Assembly (NCBI RefSeq): GCF_000208745.1
Contig: NC_030859.1
Location: 20,709,834 to 20,773,833 of the forward strand
Direction of reading: 5' to 3'
Origin: Theobroma cacao
Taxonomy: Eukaryota > Streptophyta > Magnoliopsida > Malvales > Malvaceae
Length of the DNA stretch: 64,000 bases
Shown here one piece after another: positions 21,486 to 32,314 of the stretch. Each line of letters starts with the position of its first letter. Position 1 is the stretch's first letter. Position numbers and translations under genes: made by a program. Below the pieces are notes generated by a model. The model made no database searches. It had not been told where the DNA came from and saw only the letters and a program-made list of their open reading frames with translations.

Positions 21486-23565
21486 CTAGCTTTCTTCTTT
21501 TTTTGCCTCTTCAAAGCTTTTAGGCTCAATTTGTGAGATAAAAGCTAAGAATTCACATGTTTCTCTAATTCCTCTCCTGGTTTTGACTCCTTGAGAAATG
21601 TCACCTATGATTTGCCTTTGTGGATGATCCCTGATATACTTCCAACTCTTTGAAAGATCATGGTGTTGATTCTCAGTTCTTTGCAAAGTTTCTAAGGATG
21701 GAGATTCTGCTTCTCTTCCGAGGGAGTTTTCTCCCTAGGCTCATTTCTTTCATTTGTCTTTCAAAGTCCTCTACATCATTTTCATCAGCAAGAACTTCAT
21801 TTTGCAAGGCATTAGATTCATCAAAAAGTATATGGATAGATTCTTCAACTGTTAAAGTCTTTTTGTTAAAAACTCTATAAGCTTTTGAGTTCAATGCATA
21901 TCCTAAGAATATTACTTTATCACTCTTAGCATCAAACTTTCCAAGAGAATGTTTCCATTATTCAATACAAAGCATTTATAGCCAAAGCTTCTAAAGTGAG
22001 AGATGTTTGGTTTTCTACCTTTGTACAGTTCATATGAGGTTTTTGATATCATGGCCCTTATTGAGACCCTATTGAGAATATAGGCTGCTGTGTTGATAGC
22101 TTCTGCCCAAAAATACTTTGGTAGGTTGTTTTCATAAAGCATAGTTCGAGCCATTTCTTTTAAAGTTTGGTTCTTCCTCTCAACAACCCCATTTTGTTGA
22201 GGTGTTATGGGTGCAGAATAACTATAATCTAATCTTTTTTCATTACAAAAGTTTTCAAAATCATCTCCTTCAAATTCACCTCTATGATCACTTCTAATGC
22301 TAACAATTACAAGTCTTTTTTCATTTTGAACTTTCTTACAATGATTTGCAAATACAGGTAATGCGTTGTTTTTGTGAGCAAGGAAGTAGACCCAAGTGTA
22401 CCTAGAGTTGTCATCAACTATCACAAAGCCATATGATTTACCTCCTAAGCTAGTTGTGTTGATTGGACCAAATAAATCAATATGCAACAATTCAAGAGGT
22501 CTAGAGGTTGAAACAATCTTCTTGGATTTGAAGGATGTTCTAACTTGTTTACCTAGTTGACAAGCATCACAAATTTGATCACTCTCAAATTTAAGTTTAG
22601 GCAATCTAATAACAAGATTTTTTTCTCATCAATTTTAAGATGGTATGCATGCTTGCATGTCCAAGTCTTTTATGCCATAACCAGCTATCATTTTTATCAT
22701 TTGCCAAAAGACATGTTTCACAATTTAATTCAAGATCTTCGAGAAATATGACATACATGTTTTTTATTCTTTTTCCTATGAATGAAATTTTGTTGGTACT
22801 TATATCAATGACTTCACATTTGTTTGAATCAAAACATACCTTAAACCTTTTGTCACATAGTTGACTGATGCTTAAGAGATTGTGCTTTAATCCTTTAACA
22901 AACAACACATGACTAATTTGAGCATGAGAGTTCTTACCAACAATTCCTATACCATAAATTTTACCTTTTGAATCATCTCCGAATGACACCGTACCTCCAT
23001 TTTTCTTGTCCAGCTGAGCAAACAACATTTCATTTCTAGTCATATGTCTCGAGTAGCCGCTATCCATGTACCATGGTTGCTTTTGCTTTAATTGTGCTTT
23101 TTGACATATGTCTTCTTGGTTTGGCTCAGCCTGCAAGATAAATTTTCATTTCTTCTTAATAGGTACCCATACGTTGATGGGTCTTTGAAGGTTAGTTGCA
23201 ACATAGGATCCTTTTGGAACCCAAATCATTTTTGTTTTCTGTGTGCTTCGTCTTCTATAGTAGTTATAAGATAAATGACCAAGTTTATCACAAACATAAT
23301 ATCTAGAAGAGAAATCATTAGCATTTCTTTTGAAATTTGTGTTGTTTCTTGCTGATTCTTTTTTCAAACTCTTAAGAGTAGTATTTTCATCAATTACTTT
23401 TTGTAAAGCTTCAATTATGTTATCTAATTCAATTTTTAGAACTTCAAAATCTGTTTTTGAATGTTCTAATTCAGTTTGAAGATAACTTCTTTGCTCAAAA
23501 ATAGAGTTGAAATCATGTCTTATCTTTTGCAAATCAATCTCAAGACATGCAGTTTTCCTTTTCAA
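21486..23565 (-). pseudogene. Sirevirus protease, integrase and linker
   Basis: The protease region holds WYMDSGYSRHMTRNEM, a copia DSG active site where the usual CS is YS. Then come the pre-integrase SWLWHKRLGHASMHT and the integrase core with all three acidic residues in place: LLHIDLFGP, IRSDHRGEFEG and NGVVERKNQTLKEMART. Breaks occur at about 23140 and 22605 and after LNNGN near 21960. The N-terminal piece (23565-23146) is Glu/Lys-rich with coiled-coil character and a degraded CCHC box (YYVCDKLGHLSYNY). The linker 21894-21486 bridges to RT. Confidence 0.88.
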
Positions 23566-23577
23566 ATTTTTATATTT

Positions 23578-24769
23578 TTATGCTAGTTTTTCAAACTCAT
23601 CGTAAAGACATTCATACTCTTTTTGTAGTTCATCAATTGAGATATTACAAAGAGCAGAAAATACCTTGGATTCATCATTTTTGGCCATCAAACATAAGTT
23701 TGCTCTTTTTTCCACTTTCTCTTCTTCAACATCAGAACTTGAAACATCACTATCAGACCACATTGCAGCCACAGTAGCCTTTTTTGATTGTTTAGTTTTC
23801 TTGGGAGTTTCTTCCTTCAGCAAGGGGCATTCTGATCTGAAATATTCAAGCTTCTTGCACTCATAACAAATGACATCTTCTTTCTTATTGGATTCATTTT
23901 TATTTTTTGTTTTTCCATGAAGAGCTTTGTTCTCTTCTATAACCTTTCTTAGCCAGCCTCCAATCTCTTTGTCTCATAAGTTTTTTGAATCTTCTTGCTA
24001 CCATTGCAAATTCTTCATCATCATCATAAGACAGATTATCTAATTCTTCTTCAAGTGTGCTTACTTTTAAGGCAATGTTTTTTCTTCTTTCTTTTGCTTT
24101 TCTCTTGTCTTCTTTTTTTTCTTTTTTAAGCTCTAACTCATGAGTAAGAAAAGACTTGTATATTTCATCAAGAGTGATGATATTTAAATCCTTGGCTTCC
24201 CTAATGGCAGTCACTTTTGGCTTTCAAGTTTTAGGTAGGCTTCTAAGAAGTCTTTTCACTAGTTCATGTTCAGAGATAGGCTTTCCTATTTGACTGAGTT
24301 TATTTGTAATATTAGTGAACTTATCCAGCATGTTGGTGATGTCTTCATCAGGTTCCATCTTGAACATTTCGTAATTGTGAGTTAGAAGAGCAATTTTGGA
24401 CTCCTTGACTTGTGAAGTCCCTTCATGGATGACCCTAAGTTTGTCCCAAACTTGTTTAGCTTTGGTATAACTTGACACCTTGTTAAACTTAATGGGAGTT
24501 AAGGCATAATCTAAAGTGTTTATAGCCTTGAAGTTTGTCTGAACCTTTTTGGTTTCAACTTCAGTCCATACAGCCCTTGGCTTAGGAATAATTTGTTTGT
24601 CACTACATTTATGGTCGAGGGAATGAAAGGTCCATTAGTGATGGCATCCCACATCTCATAATCTATTTCCCTTATATAGATTGACATTCTAGTGCTCCAA
24701 TAGGGGTAGTTAGGGCCATCAAACAAAGGTAGTCTGTCCCTCAGTAACTATTGATTTTTGAAGAGCCAT
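23578..24769 (-). pseudogene. Sirevirus gag
   Basis: Starts at about 24769 (MALQKSIV), is frameshifted near 24730, then reads FDGPNYPYWSTRMSIYIREI (DUF4219-like) and KAKQVWDKLRVIHEGTSQVK with LLTHNYEMFKMEPDEDI (UBN2-like). Next come a Lys/Glu-rich segment and, near 23830-23880, a zinc-knuckle-like CYECKKLEYFRSEC in which the expected His is Tyr. An acidic serine-rich stretch WSDSDVSSSDVEEEK and a helical tail follow. The long charged tail is typical of Sirevirus Gag. Interrupted by stops near 24500, 24220 and 23890. Confidence 0.85.
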
Positions 24770-24813
24770 TTGAATCTACCCTATGGATGTTAAGCTTTAA
24801 ATATGAGGGTCAG

Positions 24814-24825
24814 GCTTTGATACCA
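24814..24825 (-). promoter_or_regulatory. Sirevirus primer-binding site
   Basis: TGGTATCAAAGC on the minus strand, two bases from the inner end of the 5' LTR; it matches the initiator methionine tRNA 3' end used by copia elements, with the AAAGC variant. Confidence 0.85.
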
Positions 24826-24827
24826 CT

Positions 24828-26027
24828 TATTGGTCCCAAATAACTGTGCTAGAGGGGGTGAATAACACTTTTTGGCTCTTACAAAACTTGACTTTTAATC
24901 GGGGACAAATTGAATATCAATGATGAGAAATTTGATACAAAATGAAGGAATGATTTAAGAAAGAATGAAACTGAAAAATAAAACAGAGCAGATAATACAT
25001 AAAGATTTATAGTGGTTTGGTCAAAAACCTACATCCACTACTTTGATTGTTCAACCAAGGATTTTTCAAACAAAAAAACTATGAATTGTGGAATTCTTAA
25101 ACTTCTACCAAGCTTTAACAATGGCTTTTCACAGGCTCAGCCACAACCTTTAACAATGATTTTTCCCGAGATCAACAAAAACTCAAAACTAACTTTTCTA
25201 GGCTGAGTTAGAACCTATACAATCAATCAAGCAACCCAAGCTTGATCAATCCCCTTAGAATGTCTCGCACACTCTAAGTAATCAAGGAGAAAAGAAATAA
25301 AGATGTACCTATGATCATTAACCTGATCTGAATGGTACAAGTTGAAGTGCTTAACTGAATTACAAGGATTGGAGTGAAGTGTAGAAAGTGTACAGAGAAT
25401 TTTTGCTATTTTTGAGCTTTTTTTTAATCTTGGAAGCCTTCGATATGTTTCTTAGCCGTTGGGAGTGCCTTAAATACTTGGAAAATCAACTTTGATGGAT
25501 GTTTGATAGATTTTGACCATTAGAAACAGTTTGGAGTTGGTTCTAGTTGTTAATCTGTCTTCTAATATTCAAATTCAAATTTTTAGATAGAGAGCTCTTA
25601 GTTGACTAATATACTTTTTAGTTGATTAAGTTGTTTCTGTCTTCTGATCTCAGTTTTTGGTAGTAAGCTCTTAGTCGACTAACAACAACTCTTAGTCGAT
25701 TAAATCATCTCTGTCTCTGAACCCAGTTTCTAGTAGTAAGCTTTTAGTCAACTAACAATACCTCTTAGTCGATTAAGTCGTCTCTATCTCTAAACCAGCC
25801 ATCATCACTTTTGAGTTTTAGTAGACTAACTCCCTTGATTATTCGACTAAGTGGCTTCTATTTTGTGGTTCAATTGTAGCTCCTCATTCTTATGAGTTTT
25901 GATATTCCCCTTTTTGATGATTAATTTATTATTAGTATCCATTTTCCATCCTGCACACTCAAGTAGCATAGTTAGACATAAATGAGTGGGAATGTTTTAT
26001 TTTCATAAAAAACTAATGGAGCCAACA
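24828..26027 (-). repeat. Sirevirus 5' LTR
   Basis: 1200-bp LTR. The plus strand starts TATTGGTCCC and ends GAGCCAACA. It is about 107 bp longer than its partner, largely because it has one more copy of a ~73-bp unit (around 25600-25800) containing TTAGTCGACTAAC and CTGTCT-CTGA-CCCAGTTT words. Confidence 0.9.
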
Positions 26028-29000
26028 CTGATGAAGGCTATTGATGAGCAATTTGAGTCTTTAGATAAAGCATTGGCTAGCAACCTAATGAGCAAGTTGA
26101 CATCAATGAAGCTTGCTAGTGTTAAAGGTGTTCACGAGCACATTATGCGAATGAGGGATAGAGTTGTTCAATCAAAGTCCTTAAAAGTGGAGATTTCTGA
26201 TGATTTCCTGTTGCACCTTGTTTTGTATTCTCTTCTATCTCAATATAATGCTTTCAAAATCTCCTGTAACACATGTATATTTAAGAGAAAATAAAATTGA
26301 TTCAGGAAATGGGTGAAAGTGCACATTTTGTAACAGGAGTTGATAAGAAAGCTTCTAACAAGAAAGGGAAGGGAAAATCAAATGCAACTGGCAAATTTAA
26401 TGGACCTACCTATACTAGAATGAAAGACAAATCCACGTGTTTCTTTTGTAAAACAAAAGGATACATGAGGAAGTATTGTCCTAAACTGAAGGCTTGGCTT
26501 GAAAAGAAAAGTAATCTCATATCTTGTGTGTGTTATGAATTTAATATGGTTTATGTTTCCCATAACACTTGGTGGGTTAATTCTAATTCTACAATCCATG
26601 TTTCTAATATGATGCAGGGTTTTCTAAACCTAAGGAAATTGACAAAGAGTGAATACAACATCTATTCTGAAAACTAGATGCCTTCTTGTGTGGAAGCAGT
26701 TGGAATGTATAGACTAGTTTTAAAAACTAGTTTTGTTTTGGATTTAGAATGAACATTTTACATTCCAAGTTTTTTTATAAATTTAATTTTTGTTTTAAGA
26801 CTTATACCTTTGTATTATTCCTTCAACTTTTTTGGAACATTTTTTAATTTATTAAAAAATGCAACTATTGTTGTAAATGGTACAATGGATGATGGTTTAT
26901 TCAAAATTCATTTAAATGATAGTGTTCCTTATAGTTTGATGGCTTCACACGATAGTACTGGTAGTAGTAAACATTGTGTTATGAATGAGAAATCTTCCAT
27001 ATTGTGACATTGAAGATTTGGACATATCTCCATTGAGAGAATCAAAAGGTTAGTAAATGATGGAGTTTGGAAACTCTTGTCTTTATGGATTTTGATACTT
27101 GTGTAGATTGCATTAAAGGAAAACAGACTAACAAGACTAAAAAAGGTGCCATGAAAAGCTCTGAAATATTAGAAATCATATGCACAGACATTTGCTGCCC
27201 TATTATGTGGTTAAGTGGTCAAAAATATTTCATCACTTTCATTAATGATTACTCATGATTTATATATCTATCCTTGCTTCATAAAAAGAACGAAGCTTTA
27301 GATGTTTTTAAGATATATGAAGTAGAGGTAGATAAACAATGTGAAAAACAAATTAAAATTGTGAGGTCAGATGGAGGTGGTGATTTCTATAGAAGGTACA
27401 AAGGAATTGGACAAGCACTTGGTTCATTTGTTGATTTTGTCAAGAGTAAGGTATTGTAGCTCACCATCTCAAAACGGTGTAGCAAAAAAAAGAATCAAAC
27501 ATTAATGGATATGATAAGGAGTATGCTTAACAACTCCGAACTTCTTTTATCTTTATGGAGTGAAGCCCTTAAAACAACGTACATATTAAATAGAGTTCTA
27601 AATAAGGTGGTTCTTAGAATGCCATTTGAATCATGGAAAGGTTGGAAACTAAGTTTGAGACATTTACATATTTAGGGTTGTTCAACTGAAGTTAGATTTT
27701 ATAATCCAAAAAAAAAAAAGTTAGGCATAAGGACTATAAGTGGATATTTTATTGGATACGTTGTAAAAGTCCAAGGGTTACAAGTTTTATTGTCTAGATC
27801 ATACAAGTAGAATTGTTGAATCAAATAATGTTAAGTTTATTGAGAATGACGCAGTTAGTGGGAGTGATCAACTTAGAAACTTAGTTTTTGAAGAAGTTTG
27901 TGTTTTTTATATATCTCCCACATCAAGTAGCGGATTGGTTGTTCATCCAAATATAGTGGACATTAAGGAACAAATTATACAAGCTCCATCTACTGAAAAT
28001 GCTTTAGAAGATCTTATTGAGAAATTACCATAAGAGGAATAACCTATTGTGGAACAATCTCCACAAGAGGTTGTTGACACAACATTAAGAAAGATCTATT
28101 AGAGCAAGAAAATTAGTAATTTTTACTGATTATGTCATGTATCTACAAGAATCTGACTAGGACGTTTGTATCAAAAATGACCTAGAGATGTTTTCACAAG
28201 TAATGGAAGGTGATAAATCTAAATTTTGGTATGATGCCATGAAGGATGAGATGAGTTCTATGGTAAATTATCGAATCTAAGATCTTGTTGAGTTGCCTAA
28301 CTAGGGGAAGGCCATTGGTTGTAAATAGGTATATTAAACCAAGAAAGACTTATTAGGCAACATTGATAGACATAAGGCTAATCTTGTTGCTAAAGGATTC
28401 TCAAAAAAAGAAGGAATTGATTATCGAGAGACATTCTCTCATGTTTCGAAAAATGATTCTTCCCATATCATCATGGCATTAGTTGCACATTTGGACTTAA
28501 ATTTACATCAAATGGATGTGAAAACAACATTCCTCAATGGAAATTTAGAGAACGAGGTTGATATGAAACAACTTGAAGGGTTCATTTCAAATAAAGGTAA
28601 GCATTTGGTTTGAAAGCTTAGAAAGTCCATACATAGACTGATGCAAGCCTTTCGTCAGTAGTATTTAAAGTTCCATAATGTTATCTCTTCATTTAGTTTC
28701 ATAGAGAATGTTATGATCAATGTATATACCACAAGGTTAGTCAGAGTAAAATCATTTTTCTGGTTCTATATGTTGATGATATTTTGCTTGTAACTAATGA
28801 TATGGGATTGCTACATGAGGTAAAACAATTTTTGTCTCAACATTTTGACATAAAAGAAATGGGTAAAGCGTTTTATGTCATTGGCATCAAGATTCATATC
28901 TTAGGTTTGTCTTAAAAAGCCTATATCAATAAGGTTTTAGAGAGATTTTAGATGAAAAAATGTTCACCTAGTGCTGCACTTATTATGAAAGGTGACTAGT

Positions 29001-29345
29001 CTAATTTGAACCAATGTCCTAACAATGAACTTGAGAGGGAACAAATGAAAAACATTCCATATGCTTCGGCTGTTGGAAGCTTAATATATGCTCAAGTCTG
29101 TACTAGACTGGACATTGCATTTGCAGTAGCAATGTTGGGAAAATATCAAAGTAATCTAGGCTTAAATCATTGAAGTGTTGCAAAAAAGGTCATAAGGTAC
29201 CTTCAAAGGACTGAAGATTTCATGTTTACATATAAAGATTTGACATCTTAGAAGTTGTTGAATATTCGAATTCAAACTTTGCTGGATGTTTTTATTCTCA
29301 AAAGTCAACATTTGGATATATCTTTATTGTTCATTTTTCTGCTCA
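26028..29345 (+). pseudogene. Copia-host gag-pol, 3' part
   Basis: Continuation of the gag at 15692-15964. With the Sirevirus and one duplication copy removed the frame joins without a shift. Visible pieces: Gag (AIDEQFESLDKALASNLMSK, GVHEHIMRMRDRVVQSKSL), zinc knuckle CFFCKTKGYMRKYC (His replaced by Tyr), protease WWVNSNSTIHVSN (expected DSG is NSN), integrase around 27480-27660, RT around 28360-28830 including a YVDDILLVTND box, and the RNase H start near 29240-29330. There are dozens of stops and frameshifts. The text stops abruptly at about 29345; the RNase H end and 3' LTR are missing. This is the oldest recognisable element here. Confidence 0.85.
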
Positions 29346-30460
29346 TGCAAATGTACGTATCCCTCAATACTAATAATGAAAACTAAAACTAATCTAAAAT
29401 CTATTAGCAAATTTACTTTATTAAATGTGAATGACTACCAGACCTAAGATTACGATATCCCTTAATACTTCATCTGATTATTATCTCTCTTTCTTAACTT
29501 AGTTTAATGGATTAAGTTGCTAACCTAGAGTCTTAAATTATTTACAAGTCTCTGTCGAGTTTCTTATAAAAATATATCTCCTAATTAATTTACTATATGT
29601 CTATGCAAATTAAAGTAAAGAAAGATTCATTAAGTTTGTTCTCTAATTTTGGCTACGTATGGCTTATAAGTGTATATCTACCCTATATGCAAATCAAACC
29701 ACCAACTCAACCAAGTATATTCGGTCATACGCTATCTTATTCAAGGTCCACCTAAATCTTCTTCGTCAAGGTTTAACATAGGTTTCCAGTTTAATCTAAT
29801 TGGTGGCCAGTCAACTAGAAGCATTAAGAACAGAATAAAATAGCAACTTAAATCCCTCAAACATAAGTAAAAGAGAGATAAATAATTCAAACTATATATT
29901 GAGTTCAATCATAATCTTAGATTAAAAATTTAGTTCTCCATCTAGTCATACATCATCGTTGAATAAAATCTAAATATTAAAAACAAAACCAAGAAAATAA
30001 GAGAATAAAAGAAAATATAGAAAAACTGAAGAATTGTATTCTTGATTTCCAAATCAACTTGAATCCTTCAAATTCTACTTAGCTTCAATGACTTTGTAGC
30101 TTGACTTTCAGCTGTTAATATGGTGTTTCTTCGTCTTTCGTCCTCCTATTAAGTCATCCGAAAGGTTATTTTTATAGGCTTTGAAGTTAGGCCAAGTTGG
30201 GTGAAAAATAAGTCAATTTTAGCTGGGATTTCCTCATCAAACTATGCAAGTCGCAACCTTACCCAATTAATTAACAAAAATCATAATTGCCCTAGGACTA
30301 CTACAGTGTGTCAATTTTGACATGATTTTTGACCATCTTCCAGATCGAATTGGATAAAGTGGTAAACATGAAAGTTGTATTTTTTTCTCTTATCTTTCCA
30401 ATGGTCTAAGAATCACTTCATTTTAAGCTTAAGTAAAATTTATCGTTGCACTCGAGCATT
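29346..30460. other. Unassigned sequence replacing the copia-host 3' end
   Basis: About 1.1 kb with no frame. It starts exactly where copia-host RNase H text ends, so it is probably part of another inserted element. Its composition resembles plant LTR/untranslated repeats, but I see no second copy in the window and no terminal structure. Confidence 0.4.
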
Positions 30461-30512
30461 TGGCTCATTTGTTGGTGCATGATCCCCTGTCTACAGAACA
30501 AGGTTTGAATCC
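30461..30512 (+). ncRNA. tRNA-like RNA polymerase III promoter boxes, possible SINE relic
   Basis: TGGCTCATTTGTTGG (30461-30475) resembles a tRNA A box, and GGTTTGAATCC (30502-30512) is one base from the B box consensus GGTTCGAATCC, 41 bases apart. No convincing cloverleaf or anticodon arm can be drawn. A tRNA-derived SINE head or tRNA pseudogene are both possible. Confidence 0.4.
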
Positions 30513-30532
30513 CCTTTCCACAAATAAAAACA

Positions 30533-30644
30533 AAGTGAAATTTATCCTTATATACAATTATAATATCCTTGTGATAATTCTGAAGTTAAAAAATTCATAA
30601 CTTTATATGGTGGAAAAACACAAATAATTTCATTCCTCCATGAA
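30533..30644. repeat. Duplicated segment, left part (partner 48927-49029)
   Basis: Colinear with 48927-49029, sharing AATTATAATATCCTTGTGAT and GGTGGAAAAACACAAATAATTTCATTCCTCCATGAA-type text (29+ identical bases). It is interrupted by the hAT element and resumes at 31759. Confidence 0.85.
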
Positions 30645-31758
30645 CAGGGGATGGTAGCATTATTATGAGGGGGTTAAATCTTTTATTCATTATATGTTTT
30701 GCTTTTAAGGTCCATTCAAAATAATTTATTTATTTAATAATTAATACAAATAAAGAATAATAAATGATCTCATAAGCTTCACTTAGCTTTATCGTAACTT
30801 CTAAGTTTTTCCACAACCCTTTCTCTCTTTCTTTTTTTCTCTTTCTCTTCTCTTTTGTCCTTTCATTTTTACTTTACTTTTTTCTCTGTAACTCTCCACT
30901 AAGACACAATTCATTCTTCAAGAGAGATTTGTAAGCTTGGATAATGAAAGACGGAACTTACTAACCACTATTGTGTGAAATTAAGAAATGGTAAAGTTTT
31001 CTTTTGTTTTATTCTTTCTATTTATATTATTATTACTATTTATATTTGTGTATCTTTTTCATTTCTATTCTATTTATTCATATGTTTTAAGTTTCTATAG
31101 ATTTTTTTCTCCAAATTTCTATGAACCATCAAACATGTTCTTCTTCTTTCTTTTTTGTTATATGGGTTCTGTGTTTTGTTTGTCATGTTCCTATGTTTTT
31201 CTTTTATCTAGTATGTAAATTTTATTTTCTATGATTTTAGTATTTAAATTTAAAAAATTATTATTTAATTTTTAAATATAAGTTGTAGTGTTATACTATT
31301 GGTTGTTGCTTAAAATTTCAGCAATATATCATAATTTTTGTTAATCTTGATTGATAGATTAATTCGCCTTGTTTTGACTCTTCCGATTTCTACATCAACT
31401 ATAAAAAGAGTCTTTTTAGTAATGAAAGTTATGAAGACAAGATTTCGAAATAAAATAGATGATGAGTTTTTTGTAGATAATTTAGTTGTTTATATTGAGA
31501 AAGACATAGCTACCCTTTTGAATACAAAGTTAATAATGATAAATTTGAATCCAAGAAACATCATTGAGAACAACTTTTCTAAAGAACTATTGTAAGTCTT
31601 TCTTTTTTTATTACTTTTAATTTATATATTATATAAAATTATTATCTATTATAAATATTTTGATTGTTGGTTAAATTTAATATATTTGTTTTAGAAATTT
31701 TTAGCCCTTATTCCTCTTCGCCTTTGACCCTTTAATAAAAATTGATTAACTTTGCCCC
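30645..31758 (+). mobile_element. Deleted hAT-family DNA transposon
   Basis: 1114-bp insert starting CAGGGG and ending GCCCC, flanked by a perfect 8-bp duplication TCCATGAA (30637-30644 and 31759-31766), the size expected for hAT. The uninterrupted paralogous segment has a single TCCATGAA at 49022-49029, giving a natural empty site. Inside is the transposase C-terminus (31338-31595). The terminal inverted repeats are short and imperfect. Most of the transposase is deleted, so this copy is non-autonomous. Confidence 0.88.
31338..31595 (+). pseudogene. hAT transposase C-terminal dimerisation domain remnant
   Basis: An 85-codon frame with LVLTLPISTSTIKRVFLVMK, MKTRFRNKIDDEFFVDNLVV and YIEKDIA. 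This is the conserved hAT C-terminal dimerisation region, where active relatives read LPVSTATTERAFSAMK and LRNKMEDEFLTDSL. The BED/TTF zinc finger and the RNase H-like catalytic core are absent. A stop follows KELL. The family call rests on this motif together with the 8-bp duplication. Confidence 0.85.
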
Positions 31759-31831
31759 TCCATGAATTTGATATTGGTTGGAAAGGATAATGAAAAATGT
31801 TGACAGCAGTATTCATGGCAAGATTACACAT
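31759..31831. repeat. Duplicated segment, right part (partner 49022-49105)
   Basis: After the second TCCATGAA the text ATATTGGTTGGAAAGGATAATGA, then GTTGACAGCAGTATTCATGG and CAAGATTACACA matches 49030-49105 with a few changes. The following 31832-31969 matches nothing else I can see. Confidence 0.85.
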
Positions 31832-31969
31832 GAGAAAGCAATTTCTAGTTCCAACCACCTCTTTATATGCTTTATCGCTTTAAATTTCCTTTCGGCTTAT
31901 ATCCAAACTAAAACTTGTCTTCAATAAGACTTCGTCACTACAAATAACCAACATGAACCTAATAGGGAG

Positions 31970-32264
31970 TGTTGTAAAATTTAACTTAAAATAATAACTA
32001 TTAGAGAAGTACAAGAAAAAGTATTTAGAGAGAGATAAAGTATTTAGAAAGAATAAGAAGACCTTATTCAAGTGTGTATTTACAAATGAAGTTAGAGGCC
32101 TATTTATAAGCTAATAACCCCTTATTTAGATAGAATTTACAAGATAAAAGTAATACTAAGAGATTAGATGGATGGATTTAAATCCTAATCTTAATCCAAT
32201 CTAATATGCTTCAAAATCTAGATATACATAACATAAATAGATATTCATAAGCATATTCATAACA
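31970..32264 (-). repeat. Copia-3 3' LTR
   Basis: 295 bp with TG/CA ends. It is identified as an LTR by its termini and by the adjoining element-strand purine tract GATATTCAATGGGGAG. There is no partner LTR in the window. Confidence 0.75.
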
Positions 32265-32314
32265 CTCCCCATTGAATATCCATTGTATTAAGAATATACT
32301 TTGTTAAAACCTTA

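Larger units (their letters stand above)
15965..26027 (-). mobile_element. Sirevirus-type Ty1/copia retrotransposon, nearly complete
   Basis: A ~10.06-kb minus-strand element with LTRs at 15965-17057 and 24828-26027, element-strand termini TGTTGG and CCAATA, and flanking TTGAT/CTGAT (one mismatch). Order on the element strand: 5' LTR, Met-tRNA primer site, Gag with a long charged/coiled-coil tail, protease, integrase, RT, RNase H, then an extra ~1.8-kb ORF region before the 3' LTR, several polypurine tracts and the TTTGTCATCATCAAAAAGG word just before the 3' LTR. The extra ORF position, long Gag tail and tract series are hallmarks of the Sirevirus branch. Stops and frameshifts in nearly every domain make it inactive. 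It is nested inside copia-host. Confidence 0.92.

Noticed and set aside
30461..30530. Functional tRNA gene
   Set aside because: No acceptor stem pairing or anticodon arm could be drawn around the A and B boxes.
30988..31218. 76-codon very hydrophobic frame resembling a membrane protein
   Set aside because: T-rich sequence inside the deleted hAT element gives Phe/Leu by composition; there is no conserved motif.
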